Below are positions 53,938-62,227 of a stretch of 64,000 nucleotides of DNA, one piece after another; within the stretch, counting starts at the first letter, position 1; each line of letters begins with the position of its first letter. This DNA comes from Maledivibacter halophilus. Lineage in GTDB: Bacteria; Bacillota; Clostridia; Peptostreptococcales; Caminicellaceae. The position numbers were made by a program, and so were the translations under genes. The DNA is taken from assembly GCF_900167445.1 (NCBI RefSeq), contig NZ_FUZT01000009.1, forward strand, positions 105,058-169,057, in the 5' to 3' direction. The notes beneath the pieces were generated by a model, which was not told the DNA's origin, made no database searches, and worked only from the letters and a program-made list of their open reading frames with translations.

Positions 53938-55398
53938 TTGATTAAAGATAAGGATTTAAGATCTATTCAAGAAGTAAGAAATCTAATTACAATGGCAAAA
54001 ACCGCCCAAAGAGAATTCGCCAAATCCAGCAGGAACTTTATTGATAAATTAGTTTATAAGTTATCAAAGGCGTCTTTAAGGGAAGCAGAGGCCTTGGCAA
54101 AGATGGCTTCTAAGGAAACAGGTTTTGGTAAGTGGGAGGATAAACTTATAAAGAACAAAATAGCCAGTAAAAATGTATATGAATATATTAAGGATATGAA
54201 GACAATTGGAATTATTAATGAGGATAAAGAAAGGAAAATAGTTGAAATAGGTACTCCGGTAGGGGTTATTGCAGGACTTATACCTTCAACAAATCCTACA
54301 TCTACGGTTATATATAAAACCCTAATAGCATTAAAATCTGGTAATTCTATTATATTTAGTCCCCATCCCAATGCACTTAATTGCATATTGAAAACTGTAG
54401 AGATATTAAACAAAGAAGCAGTAGAATTTGGTGCACCAAAGGGACTTATAAGCTGTATGTCTATACCTACTATAGAAGGTACAGAGGAGCTTATGAAAAA
54501 TGAGGATGTAGCCCTAATACTTGCAACCGGTGGATCAGGAATGGTTAAGGCAGCCTACAGCTCTGGGACCCCAGCCCTTGGTGTAGGGCCTGGAAATGTG
54601 CCAGTATTTATAGAAAAAAGTGCAGATATAAGTCAAGCCGTAGAAATGATTTTTGCTAGTAAAACCTTTGATAATGGCACTGTGTGTGCTTCAGAACAAG
54701 CTATTGTTACGGAAGAGGTTGTGGCAGATAAAGTTAAAGAAGAGTTAATTAGCCATGGAGGATATTTTCTAACCGGTGATAAATTAAAAAGGGTAAAAAA
54801 GGTTATGGAAAGGCCAAATGGAGGTATGAATCCTAAAATAGTTGGGAAATCAGCTCAGGATATAGCAAGTATTGCTGGTATAGATATTCCTCAAGGAACT
54901 AGGGTTTTAATTTGTGAGGAAAAGGGGGTTGGAAAAGAATATCCCTTTTCTAAGGAAAAGCTAACGACACTCCTTGGATTTTACACAGTAGAAAACTGGA
55001 AAACAGCCTGTGATTTATGCTTTGCTCTCCTTGAAAATGGAGGAAAAGGCCATTCCCTAGCCATTCATTCAAAGGATGAGGAAATTATTAGGGAGTTTGC
55101 ATTAAGGAAGCCAGTTTCAAGATTTTTAGTCAATACTCCATCAACCCAGGGGGCAATTGGACTTAGTACAAATCTTGCGCCTTCATTTACCTTAGGCTGT
55201 GGAGCTGCTGGAGGTAGTGCTACTTCCGATAATGTAGAGCCTAATCATTTAATAAATATAAGAAGAATGGCCTATGGTATAGATGACCTAGGGATAAATG
55301 GAAAAGAAGAAAAAGAAAATTTTATAAATGACATAAATAATGTAGACATAGAAACTATATGTAAAGTGGTTATGGAAGAATTGAAAAAGAATAATTAA
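53938..55398 (+). CDS. eutE: CoA-acylating acetaldehyde dehydrogenase EutE
   Basis: Oxidises acetaldehyde with CoA and NAD+ to acetyl-CoA. The 486-residue product has IPSTNPTSTVIYKTLIALKSGN, the glycine motif TGGSGMVKAAYSSGTPALGVGPGN and the catalytic Cys (about residue 250) in DNGTVCASEQ. The N-terminus (IQEVRNLITMAKTAQREF) begins directly with the enzyme body, as in AdhE-type proteins. A short amphipathic helix sits at the extreme C-terminus (VDIETICKVVMEELKKN), so the encapsulation peptide is probably C-terminal. The start is a TTG after AGGAGGGG, with one base between. Confidence 0.93.
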   Translation: MIKDKDLRSIQEVRNLITMAKTAQREFAKSSRNFIDKLVYKLSKASLREAEALAKMASKETGFGKWEDKLIKNKIASKNVYEYIKDMKTIGIINEDKERKIVEIGTPVGVIAGLIPSTNPTSTVIYKTLIALKSGNSIIFSPHPNALNCILKTVEILNKEAVEFGAPKGLISCMSIPTIEGTEELMKNEDVALILATGGSGMVKAAYSSGTPALGVGPGNVPVFIEKSADISQAVEMIFASKTFDNGTVCASEQAIVTEEVVADKVKEELISHGGYFLTGDKLKRVKKVMERPNGGMNPKIVGKSAQDIASIAGIDIPQGTRVLICEEKGVGKEYPFSKEKLTTLLGFYTVENWKTACDLCFALLENGGKGHSLAIHSKDEEIIREFALRKPVSRFLVNTPSTQGAIGLSTNLAPSFTLGCGAAGGSATSDNVEPNHLINIRRMAYGIDDLGINGKEEKENFINDINNVDIETICKVVMEELKKNN

Positions 55399-55417
55399 AA
55401 TAAAGGAGGAATTATAA

Positions 55418-55702
55418 ATGGCAAATATGAATGCACTTGGAATGGTTGAAACAAAAGGATTAGTAGGTTCTGTTGAAGCAGCAGATGCAATGGTAAAGGC
55501 AGCAAATGTGACACTTATTGGAAAGGTACATGTAGGTGGAGGACTGGTAACAGTAATGGTTAGAGGGGATGTTGGAGCAGTAAAGGCTGCTACCGATGCA
55601 GGTGCAGCGGCAGCAGAAAGGGTAGGAGAATTAATATCTGTTCATGTTATTCCAAGACCCCATAGTGAAGTTGAATTAGTACTTCCTAAAACTGAGGGAT
55701 AA
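55418..55702 (+). CDS. eutM: Microcompartment shell hexamer EutM
   Basis: The 94-residue canonical BMC-H protein reads [67 protein letters not shown] and ends [15 protein letters not shown]. It is the main facet-forming shell protein. It starts at ATG after AAAGGAGG. A repeat-rich gap follows before eutT. Confidence 0.96.
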   Translation: MANMNALGMVETKGLVGSVEAADAMVKAANVTLIGKVHVGGGLVTVMVRGDVGAVKAATDAGAAAAERVGELISVHVIPRPHSEVELVLPKTEG

Positions 55703-55856
55703 ATTTCTATTAGATTATAGCTTATGGTGTAAGTTCTAAGGTTGAAGTTATTTTGATGGTTGTTCTTAATATAAGGGATTTATTGAGCTTTTTTTATTAA
55801 ATAAATTTCTATTAGATAAAATGATTTTAAGGCTTAGAACTTATTACTTAAAGCTG
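55699..55856 (+). repeat. Small repeat-bounded insertion between eutM and eutT
   Basis: ATAAATTTCTATTAGAT occurs at 55699-55715 and again at 55801-55817. TAAGTTCTAAG (55731-55741) is exactly complementary to CTTAGAACTTA (55833-55843), and the match continues imperfectly over about 23 bases to AGCTT ends. It could be a MITE-like element or a large mRNA hairpin. This 195-base gap is the widest between genes in the microcompartment part of the operon and holds no gene. Confidence 0.5.
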
Positions 55857-55906
55857 TAAATTCTCTAGAGTAGGATGTTTGTTTACAATTAAAGGGAGTG
55901 GGGGAA

Positions 55907-56647
55907 ATGAAGGTATTAACTGAAGATATACTTCGCAGAAAACTTAAGGAAAAATCCTTTGACAAATATTTTATAACTAAAAATGTTATTATAACCCCTT
56001 TAGCAAAACAATATTTAAAGGATAGAGGGATTGAGCTGATAATAGAAGATGATTTACAAAGGGATGAGGATTTAGATATTTCCAACAAAAAAATTATTCC
56101 TAAATATATTTCCTATTATTTAGGAGGAGTTTTTGAAAAAAAGCCAGAATATATGACCCAAATATACGGAAATAAATTGGTTTTTAAGGATGATCCCAGA
56201 ATAATATTTAGAGGAAAGCTAGACAGCCTTCAATCTCAAATAATGGAGCTTCAAATTTTATTGGATTCTCAAAATATAAATAGGCTTGTAGAGGAACTTG
56301 AGGAAGTTTTAAATTATATCAGGGAAATTCTAAAGTCTGAAGTTTTAGAGGAAGAGTTATGTAGGAAAAAGCTTATAGGACTAAATCAAGAAGAGCTCAG
56401 GGAAATGTCCCATAATCCTAAAAAACATTTTGATATAGACCATATATTACCAAATTACAAGATGGGAAAAGTATTAATAGGCCTTAACACCTTAAGATGT
56501 AGTGTTAGAGAAGCAGAACTTACAGCAGTAAATGCATTTAAAAAAAATTTAGAAATTAGCAGAATCGATATAATAAGGGGATTAAATAGATTAAGCAGCT
56601 GCATTTATATACTTATGTGTAAGTATAAAGCAGGCTTATATAAGTAA
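55907..56647 (+). CDS. eutT: Corrinoid adenosyltransferase EutT, without the metal motif
   Basis: Makes adenosylcobalamin for EutBC. The 246-residue protein matches EutT: N-terminal VIITPLAKQYLKDRGIELIIED, DDPRIIFRGKLDSLQSQIMELQ, LIGLNQEELREMSHNPKKHFDIDHILPN and the final LNRLSSCIYILM. The E. coli enzyme has an HX11CCxxC metal site before the KxDPR segment; here there is no Cys in that stretch (YLGGVFEKKPEYMTQIYGNKLVFKDDPR), so it is the metal-free type. I start at the ATG at 55907 after GAGTGGGGG; an in-frame ATG-like codon (55898, GTG) is close to the same site. Confidence 0.85.
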   Translation: MKVLTEDILRRKLKEKSFDKYFITKNVIITPLAKQYLKDRGIELIIEDDLQRDEDLDISNKKIIPKYISYYLGGVFEKKPEYMTQIYGNKLVFKDDPRIIFRGKLDSLQSQIMELQILLDSQNINRLVEELEEVLNYIREILKSEVLEEELCRKKLIGLNQEELREMSHNPKKHFDIDHILPNYKMGKVLIGLNTLRCSVREAELTAVNAFKKNLEISRIDIIRGLNRLSSCIYILMCKYKAGLYK

Positions 56648-56661
56648 GAGGGGTTGATACT

Positions 56662-57306
56662 TTGGAGGAAGCATTAATAAAGGAAATTGTAAAAAGGGTA
56701 ATGGATAGGGTGGACTATAATATGACAATACCTATAGAAGCATCGGCAAGGCATGTACATCTAAGTCAAAATCATATGGAAAAGCTTTTTGGCAAGGAAT
56801 ATAAAATGTCAAAGAAAAAGGATTTATCTCAACCAGGACAGTTCCAATACAAGGAGAGGGTTACATTAATAGGACCTAAGGGAGTAATAAAGGGAGTAGC
56901 AATATTAGGACCGGCAAGGGAAAAGACCCAGGTGGAAATTTCAAAGACAGATGCAAGAATATTAGGAATCGATCCTCCAATTAGAGAATCTGGAAAATTA
57001 AAGGATAGTGATTCTTTATTCATAATGGCTGGAAAAGTAGTTATAGAAGCTAAAGAATCAGTAATTATAGCTAAAAGGCATATTCACATGACTCCAAGGG
57101 ATGCAGAAAAATTTGCTATTACAGATAAACAATTGGTAAAGATAAGGGTTAAAAGTGAAAGGCCTATTGTTTTTGAAGATGTTTTAGTTAGGGTAAGCAG
57201 TAGATATAAACTAAGTATGCATATAGATTTTGATGAAGCCAATGCAGCCGATTATAAGGAAGGTATATTTGGAGAGATAATTCTTCAAAGTATTTCTATG
57301 GATTGA
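56662..57306 (+). CDS. pduL: Microcompartment phosphotransacylase PduL
   Basis: Converts acetyl-CoA and phosphate to acetyl phosphate, regenerating CoA inside the shell; it replaces EutD. The 214-residue product has two PduL repeats with the zinc ligands EASARHVHLSQNHM and IAKRHIHMTPRDA, and EISKTDARILGIDPPIRESGKL between them. The N-terminal EEALIKEIVKRVMDRV is a textbook encapsulation peptide. The start is TTG after GAGGGG. Confidence 0.92.
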   Translation: MEEALIKEIVKRVMDRVDYNMTIPIEASARHVHLSQNHMEKLFGKEYKMSKKKDLSQPGQFQYKERVTLIGPKGVIKGVAILGPAREKTQVEISKTDARILGIDPPIRESGKLKDSDSLFIMAGKVVIEAKESVIIAKRHIHMTPRDAEKFAITDKQLVKIRVKSERPIVFEDVLVRVSSRYKLSMHIDFDEANAADYKEGIFGEIILQSISMD

Positions 57307-57323
57307 AATAAGGATGTGGTAAA

Positions 57324-58007
57324 GTGATGGTGGATAATCTAAGCAAGATCATAGCCCAGGAGGTATTAAAAAGAATAAAGGAATCAGAAAATTATATGGA
57401 TATAGTACGGAGTAAGAAGCTGTTGATTTTAGATAATAGTTCAAATAAAGAAAATTATGCTGACGTATATTTTAAAAAAACTAAGGTTAAATTTTTAAAT
57501 GAATCCTGTATTGAGGAGTTGGATTCATTTAAATACATTATAGCTCCTAATTTGTCTAATAAGGATCTAGCTGGTATAGCCCTAGGAATTGAAAAAAGTA
57601 ATATTTCTAGGTTTATAATAGAAGGAATTTTAAGAGGGAAAAAAATTATAGCTATAGAAGATGGAATTGAATATAAAAAATTTAAGGAAAGGTCTAATTT
57701 AAATTTTTTTAGGATCTTCGAGGAATACCAAGAAAAAATAATGAAATTTGGTATATCAGTAGTAAAAAGAGAAAATCTTTATATGATTTTTAAAGAAAAA
57801 GAGACAAAAAATTTTTCAAAGAAATTAGATGGTTTGAAAGAAAATTTAGATGAGGCTCTGTTAAATAAGAAGGTTATTATTGAAAAGGATATTTACAATG
57901 CCTATAACATAGGATATAAAAACATTTGTATTAATAAGAAATCAATAATAACACCCCTTGCAGTAGATTATATAAAATCTAATAAAATTAATATTAGATA
58001 TAAATAG
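57324..58007 (+). CDS. Eut-locus protein of unknown function
   Basis: The 227-residue protein resembles the uncharacterised 'ethanolamine utilization' family found in Firmicute eut clusters (family assignment from memory). The first 20 residues (LSKIIAQEVLKRIKESE) look like an encapsulation peptide. A Rossmann-like middle follows (KKLLILDNSS, then YIIAPNLSNKDLAGIALGI). The C-terminal end SIITPLAVDYIKSNKINI matches the N-terminal segment of EutT (VIITPLAKQYLKDRGIEL) and EutQ. Start is GTG 57324 or ATG 57327. The function is unknown. Confidence 0.65.
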   Translation: MMVDNLSKIIAQEVLKRIKESENYMDIVRSKKLLILDNSSNKENYADVYFKKTKVKFLNESCIEELDSFKYIIAPNLSNKDLAGIALGIEKSNISRFIIEGILRGKKIIAIEDGIEYKKFKERSNLNFFRIFEEYQEKIMKFGISVVKRENLYMIFKEKETKNFSKKLDGLKENLDEALLNKKVIIEKDIYNAYNIGYKNICINKKSIITPLAVDYIKSNKINIRYK

Positions 58008-58047
58008 AATAGTTTAAGAGAAAATCCTTCTAGAAAGGAAGATTAAT

Positions 58048-58329
58048 ATGATTATTGGAAAGGTTGTAGGAAATGTATGGGCCACCAGAAAAGAGGAATT
58101 ACTAAATGGCTTTAAATTACTGGTTATTAAGCCAATTAATTATTATACTAATGAAGATTTAAAAACCTTTGTGGCAGTAGATAGTATTGGTGCAGGTATA
58201 GGTGAAACTGTTTTAATTGTAATGGGGAGTTCTGCAAGAAAGGCGATTCATAAAAAAGAAGCTCCAATAGATGCAACGGTTGTGGGAATTATTGATGAAG
58301 TAGAAATAAATAGGGAAATCAAAGTATAG
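58048..58329 (+). CDS. eutN: Microcompartment vertex protein EutN
   Basis: The 93-residue BMC-P pentamer caps shell vertices. It opens IIGKVVGNVWATRKEELLNGFKLLVIKPIN and has VAVDSIGAGIGETVLIVMGSSAR. It starts at ATG after AGAAAGG. One EutN is enough to close a shell. Confidence 0.94.
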   Translation: MIIGKVVGNVWATRKEELLNGFKLLVIKPINYYTNEDLKTFVAVDSIGAGIGETVLIVMGSSARKAIHKKEAPIDATVVGIIDEVEINREIKV

Positions 58330-58349
58330 CTTAAGGGGGTAAGAAATAT

Positions 58350-59696
58350 ATGGATTTGATTCAAAGGATATTTGAAGCAGGAGTTATTGGAGCTGGAGGT
58401 GCAGGATTTCCTACCCATATAAAGCTAAATTCAGAGGCTGAAATTTTAATTGTAAATGGAGCTGAATGTGAGCCCCTTTTAGAAACAGATAAATTTTTAA
58501 TGAGAGCCCATAGCCGTAAAATAGTAAGAGCTATGGAAGAAGTAGGGAATCATATAAAGGCTAAAAAATTAATTATAGGGCTTAAAAGGAAATATAAAGA
58601 AGAAATTAAGGAACTGAAGAAGGCTATAGAAGATTTAGATTCAAGGGTAGAGCTTTTTCTTTTAGATAATTTCTATCCTGCTGGGGATGAACAAATATTA
58701 GTATATGAGGTCACAAAACGGTCTATACCAGCAGGTGGAATTCCCCTAGATGTAGGTGTAGTTGTATCTAATGCTGGAACTATGATGAATATATATGAAG
58801 CTATTAATGATAAGTCCGTAACCTATAAATATGTTAGCATAATCGGAGAAGTTAAAAAACCATCTATTATCAAGGTACCCATAGGAATAAGTATAGATAA
58901 ATGTATTGAGGGTGCTGGAGGAGCAAAAATTGAGGATTATAGTGTAATATTAGGTGGGCCTATGATGGGAAAAATTATTAATAGATGTGAAGTGAAAAAT
59001 GAAGTAATAACTAAAACCCTTGGAGGAATTATATTGGTTCCACAGAATCATTATATTGTTAAAAGAAAAGAAGCGCCTATAAAGCATATAGTCAATAGGG
59101 CTAAAAGTGCTTGTATTCAGTGCTCTATGTGTACAGACCTATGTCCAAGATATTTAATAGGCCATAGACTTAGACCCCATAGAATAATGAGGGCGGTAAG
59201 CTTTTCGGAAATAAATCAGGAGGTTTTAAAAGAGGCCTTGATATGCTGCGAATGTGGAATATGTGAATTATATGCTTGTCCAATGGGCTTATCCCCTAGG
59301 ACAATAAATGTATATTTAAAAAATGAGTTTAGGAAAAATAAAGTTAGATATAAAAAGCAAGATATAAAAACTACAGCAAAGGAAATCAGGGAATATAGAA
59401 AAATACCTGTTTCAAGGTTGATTTCAAGGATAGATTTAACAGAATATATAGGAGAAAAAATTAATGGCCCCTATGATATAGAAGCCCTTGAGGTTAAAAT
59501 TCCCTTAAATCAGCATATTGGTAAACCAGCAAGTCCCGTGATAAAGGTTGGAGATAGGGTGTCAAGGGGACAAATAATTGGAAAGGTGGATATGGGTGAT
59601 TTTGGTGCTAATATCCATTCTAGTATTAATGGAATAGTATATGAAGTTGGAGAAAATATAGTTATTAAAAGTGAAGAAAATGAGGTGATTTTATGA
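58350..59696 (+). CDS. PduS/RnfC-like corrinoid reductase
   Basis: The 448-residue flavin iron-sulfur protein has the RnfC/NuoF-like IGAGGAGFPTHIKL and VNGAECEPLLETDKFLM. It then has two [4Fe-4S] motifs, CIQCSMCTDLCP and CCECGICELYACP, and a C-terminal lipoyl-like barrel (about 385-448). PduS reduces cob(II)alamin in propanediol microcompartments. Paired here with EutT and a PduT-like shell protein, it likely supplies the Co(I) step of cobalamin repair, or exchanges electrons across the shell. It overlaps the next gene by four bases. Confidence 0.85.
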   Translation: MDLIQRIFEAGVIGAGGAGFPTHIKLNSEAEILIVNGAECEPLLETDKFLMRAHSRKIVRAMEEVGNHIKAKKLIIGLKRKYKEEIKELKKAIEDLDSRVELFLLDNFYPAGDEQILVYEVTKRSIPAGGIPLDVGVVVSNAGTMMNIYEAINDKSVTYKYVSIIGEVKKPSIIKVPIGISIDKCIEGAGGAKIEDYSVILGGPMMGKIINRCEVKNEVITKTLGGIILVPQNHYIVKRKEAPIKHIVNRAKSACIQCSMCTDLCPRYLIGHRLRPHRIMRAVSFSEINQEVLKEALICCECGICELYACPMGLSPRTINVYLKNEFRKNKVRYKKQDIKTTAKEIREYRKIPVSRLISRIDLTEYIGEKINGPYDIEALEVKIPLNQHIGKPASPVIKVGDRVSRGQIIGKVDMGDFGANIHSSINGIVYEVGENIVIKSEENEVIL

Positions 59697-60241
59697 TAAG
59701 AACAATAGGTTTATTAGAATTAAATAGTATAGCTAAGGGAATAGAAGTGGCCGATAATATGATTAAGGCTGCTGAAGTTGAATTGATAAGGGCTAATTCA
59801 ATATGCCCAGGTAAATATATTGTTCTTATCTCGGGAGATGTGGGAGCAGTTAAGGCCGCGGTAGAAGTAGGTACAGAAAAGGGAAAGGAATTTGTTGTGG
59901 ATAAATTAATCCTTCCAAGTATACATCCACAGCTGATAAGTGCAATAAATGGAACTACATTTATAAATGAGCTTTGCTCATTGGGGGTATTAGAATTTTT
60001 TAGTGTTGCCACATCTATTGTGGCCGCTGATGCAGCAGCTAAGGCAGCCTCTGTGGATTTAATTGAAGTAAGATTAGGCTTTGCAATAGGTGGAAAGGCC
60101 TTTGTTACACTAACAGGAGATGTAAGTGCAGTTCAAGAAGCCGTTAAGGCAGGTGTAAAGGTGGCTAATGATACTGGAATGCTTGTAAATAAAGTAGTGA
60201 TTCCATCGCCTAGAAGGGAATTGTTTGATAAATTACTATAA
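59693..60241 (+). CDS. PduT-like tandem BMC shell protein with iron-sulfur Cys
   Basis: The 182-residue protein has two BMC domains (about 1-88 and 95-182) forming a trimer. Cys38 in ANSICPGKYI sits where PduT coordinates its central [4Fe-4S] cluster, giving an electron conduit through the shell. The second domain reads GVLEFFSVATSIVAADAAAKAASVDLIEVRLGF. It is the last gene of the operon, directly coupled to pduS. I see no strong terminator after it. Confidence 0.88.
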   Translation: MIRTIGLLELNSIAKGIEVADNMIKAAEVELIRANSICPGKYIVLISGDVGAVKAAVEVGTEKGKEFVVDKLILPSIHPQLISAINGTTFINELCSLGVLEFFSVATSIVAADAAAKAASVDLIEVRLGFAIGGKAFVTLTGDVSAVQEAVKAGVKVANDTGMLVNKVVIPSPRRELFDKLL

Positions 60242-60665
60242 ATATTCCAGCAAAATAGTTAAATTATATATATCGAAAAGCCCCAGAAGCATTGGATATT
60301 TTTATATGTACAAATTAAGTTTTGCTATGGAAAATTTATATAATCTTCTTATGTAATTTTTAAATCTTTGATTTTAATATTCGATACCGAGGTTTTTAAA
60401 ATATAATTTGTATCAATTATTACAATTATATTATACTATAATTATTCACATGTAAATATATACTCAATAAACTCTATACAAATTTAAAATGGGATGATTA
60501 TGTTATATTAAAAGAATTTTATTAGTTTAAATAAATTTATTTTTTAAAGATGTTGAACTTAATACCGAGTTCTTTTTTTAGATAGTTATTAGTTAATAAC
60601 TAGTTATATACCCATTTATAGTATAGGGTAAAAAATCTGAATTTTCATATAATGGGGATGATAAA
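60242..60665 (+). other. 424-base intergenic region
   Basis: Very AT-rich with no gene or clear terminator. A 6-base word, TACCGAG, occurs near 60386 and 60564 before T-rich stretches. The region must carry the end of the eut transcript and a promoter for the next regulator gene; neither is distinct enough to place. Confidence 0.45.
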
Positions 60666-62087
60666 ATGTATAATATAGTCCAGATCAATGATTTAAACCA
60701 TTATAAATTAATTTTTGAAGAGATTCTAGATATGACCGAAGACGGCTTTGTTGTAACATCTACAGATGGTACAATATTAGAAATAAATACAGCCTATTGT
60801 AATTTCTTAGGTACAACTAAGAAAAAGGCTATTGGACGGAATATTGGAGAGTTTATAAAAAACACTAAAATGCTTGAAATAGCTAAGACTGGTATGAAGG
60901 AAATTGATACTATACATGAACTGGTGGATGGGCAGCAATATAAAGGGGATAAATTTATATTTGTTACAAGATCTCCAGTAAAAGAAAAGGGGAAAGTAAT
61001 AGCTGCTGTGGCTCAAGTTAAATTTAGAATGAATACCCTTAAATTGACAAAACAGCTTTTAAAACAGGATAAGGAACTTAAATACTATAAAGCTGAGTTA
61101 CAAAGGTTGAGAGAAAGTACCTTTGATTTGAATTCTATTATAGGACAAAGTAAAATATTTATGGAGTCAAGAAAACTAGCAAGAAAAGCTGCTGGAAGTG
61201 ATTTGCCAGTATTAATTAGTGGAGAAACTGGAACTGGAAAAGAAGTATTTGCCAATGGAATTCATAATGCCTCATATAGAAAGAGCAATCCTCTAATTAG
61301 TGTAAATTGTGCCGCAATACCTGGAAATTTACTGGAATCGGAATTGTTTGGATATGAAGAAGGTTCTTTTACTGGAGCAAAACGAGGTGGGAAAAAAGGG
61401 AAATTTCAGCTTGCCCATAAAGGAACACTATTTTTAGATGAAATAGGTGATATGCCACTTCATATGCAAGCTAAGCTTTTAAGAGTACTTCAGGAAAATA
61501 AAATAGAAAAAATTGGTGGATATTCTCCCATAGATATTGATGTAAGAATAATAGCTGCAACAAATAAGGATTTATGGCAAATGGTTAGGGAAAAGAAATT
61601 TAGAGAGGATTTATACTATCGTCTTAATGTTATAAATATAAAAATACCTCCTTTAAGGAAAAGAAAAGAAGATATAATGTTATTTGTTAATTATTTTTTA
61701 CAGGATCTGAATAAAAAATATAAAACAGATGTAATAATAACACAAAGAGCAAAGGAAGTTCTTGCTAACCATAAGTGGCAGGGGAATATAAGGGAACTTA
61801 AAAATGTAGTTGAAAGTGCGTATGTATTAGCTGAAAATAATTATATAGGCGTTAAAAATCTCCCGTCAAATCTATTAACTTGTAGTGTTGATGAAAATAC
61901 TACAGTAAATGGCGGTTCTTTAAATCGAATTTTAAGTGAGTTTGAAAGAGATATTATTTTAGAAACTTTAATTGAAAATAATTATAATGCAACAAAGACA
62001 GCATATGATTTAGGAATTCATAGGACTACTCTTTACAAAAAGATGGATAGATTTAATATTAAAATTTCCAGGATAGTAAAAGGTTAG
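60666..62087 (+). CDS. PAS-domain sigma-54-dependent activator
   Basis: The 473-residue protein has no receiver. The N-terminal PAS domain (about 12-130; EEILDMTEDGFVVTSTDGTILEINTAYCNFLGTTKK) probably senses a metabolite. A short coiled linker follows (KQDKELKYYKAELQRLRES). The AAA+ domain carries GETGTGKE, ESELFGYEEGSFTGA (a GSFTGA form of the sigma-54 loop) and GTLFLDEIGD, and the C-terminal Fis HTH reads NATKTAYDLGIHRTTLYKKMDRF. The sigma-54 promoter at 62499 ahead of gntP-aor is its probable target. Confidence 0.9.
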   Translation: MYNIVQINDLNHYKLIFEEILDMTEDGFVVTSTDGTILEINTAYCNFLGTTKKKAIGRNIGEFIKNTKMLEIAKTGMKEIDTIHELVDGQQYKGDKFIFVTRSPVKEKGKVIAAVAQVKFRMNTLKLTKQLLKQDKELKYYKAELQRLRESTFDLNSIIGQSKIFMESRKLARKAAGSDLPVLISGETGTGKEVFANGIHNASYRKSNPLISVNCAAIPGNLLESELFGYEEGSFTGAKRGGKKGKFQLAHKGTLFLDEIGDMPLHMQAKLLRVLQENKIEKIGGYSPIDIDVRIIAATNKDLWQMVREKKFREDLYYRLNVINIKIPPLRKRKEDIMLFVNYFLQDLNKKYKTDVIITQRAKEVLANHKWQGNIRELKNVVESAYVLAENNYIGVKNLPSNLLTCSVDENTTVNGGSLNRILSEFERDIILETLIENNYNATKTAYDLGIHRTTLYKKMDRFNIKISRIVKG

Positions 62088-62093
62088 TTTAGC

Positions 62094-62109
62094 AATTGAG
62101 GAAATTGCA
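62094..62109 (+). repeat. AATTGAGGAAATTGCA repeat, copy 1
   Basis: Sixteen bases identical to 63415-63430; a diverged copy lies at 6223-6238. It lies just after the sigma-54 activator gene. See the finding on this repeat. Confidence 0.6.
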
Positions 62110-62174
62110 TAGCTATAACTTGGAAAAATAGCACAATACATGTAAAAATAAGTTTATAATTTCCTATGTGTTAT

Positions 62175-62227
62175 AAAAAACAGCAGGGAAGTGTAGAAAT
62201 TTTTCTACACTTCCCTGCTGTTTTTTC
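62175..62227 (+). terminator. Very strong Rho-independent terminator
   Basis: AAAAAACAGCAGGGAAGTGT continues into a stem of about 25 perfect base pairs with a 3-base loop and a T run at the end. It ends the sigma-54 activator gene. Weaker hairpins follow at about 62422-62441. Confidence 0.92.
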
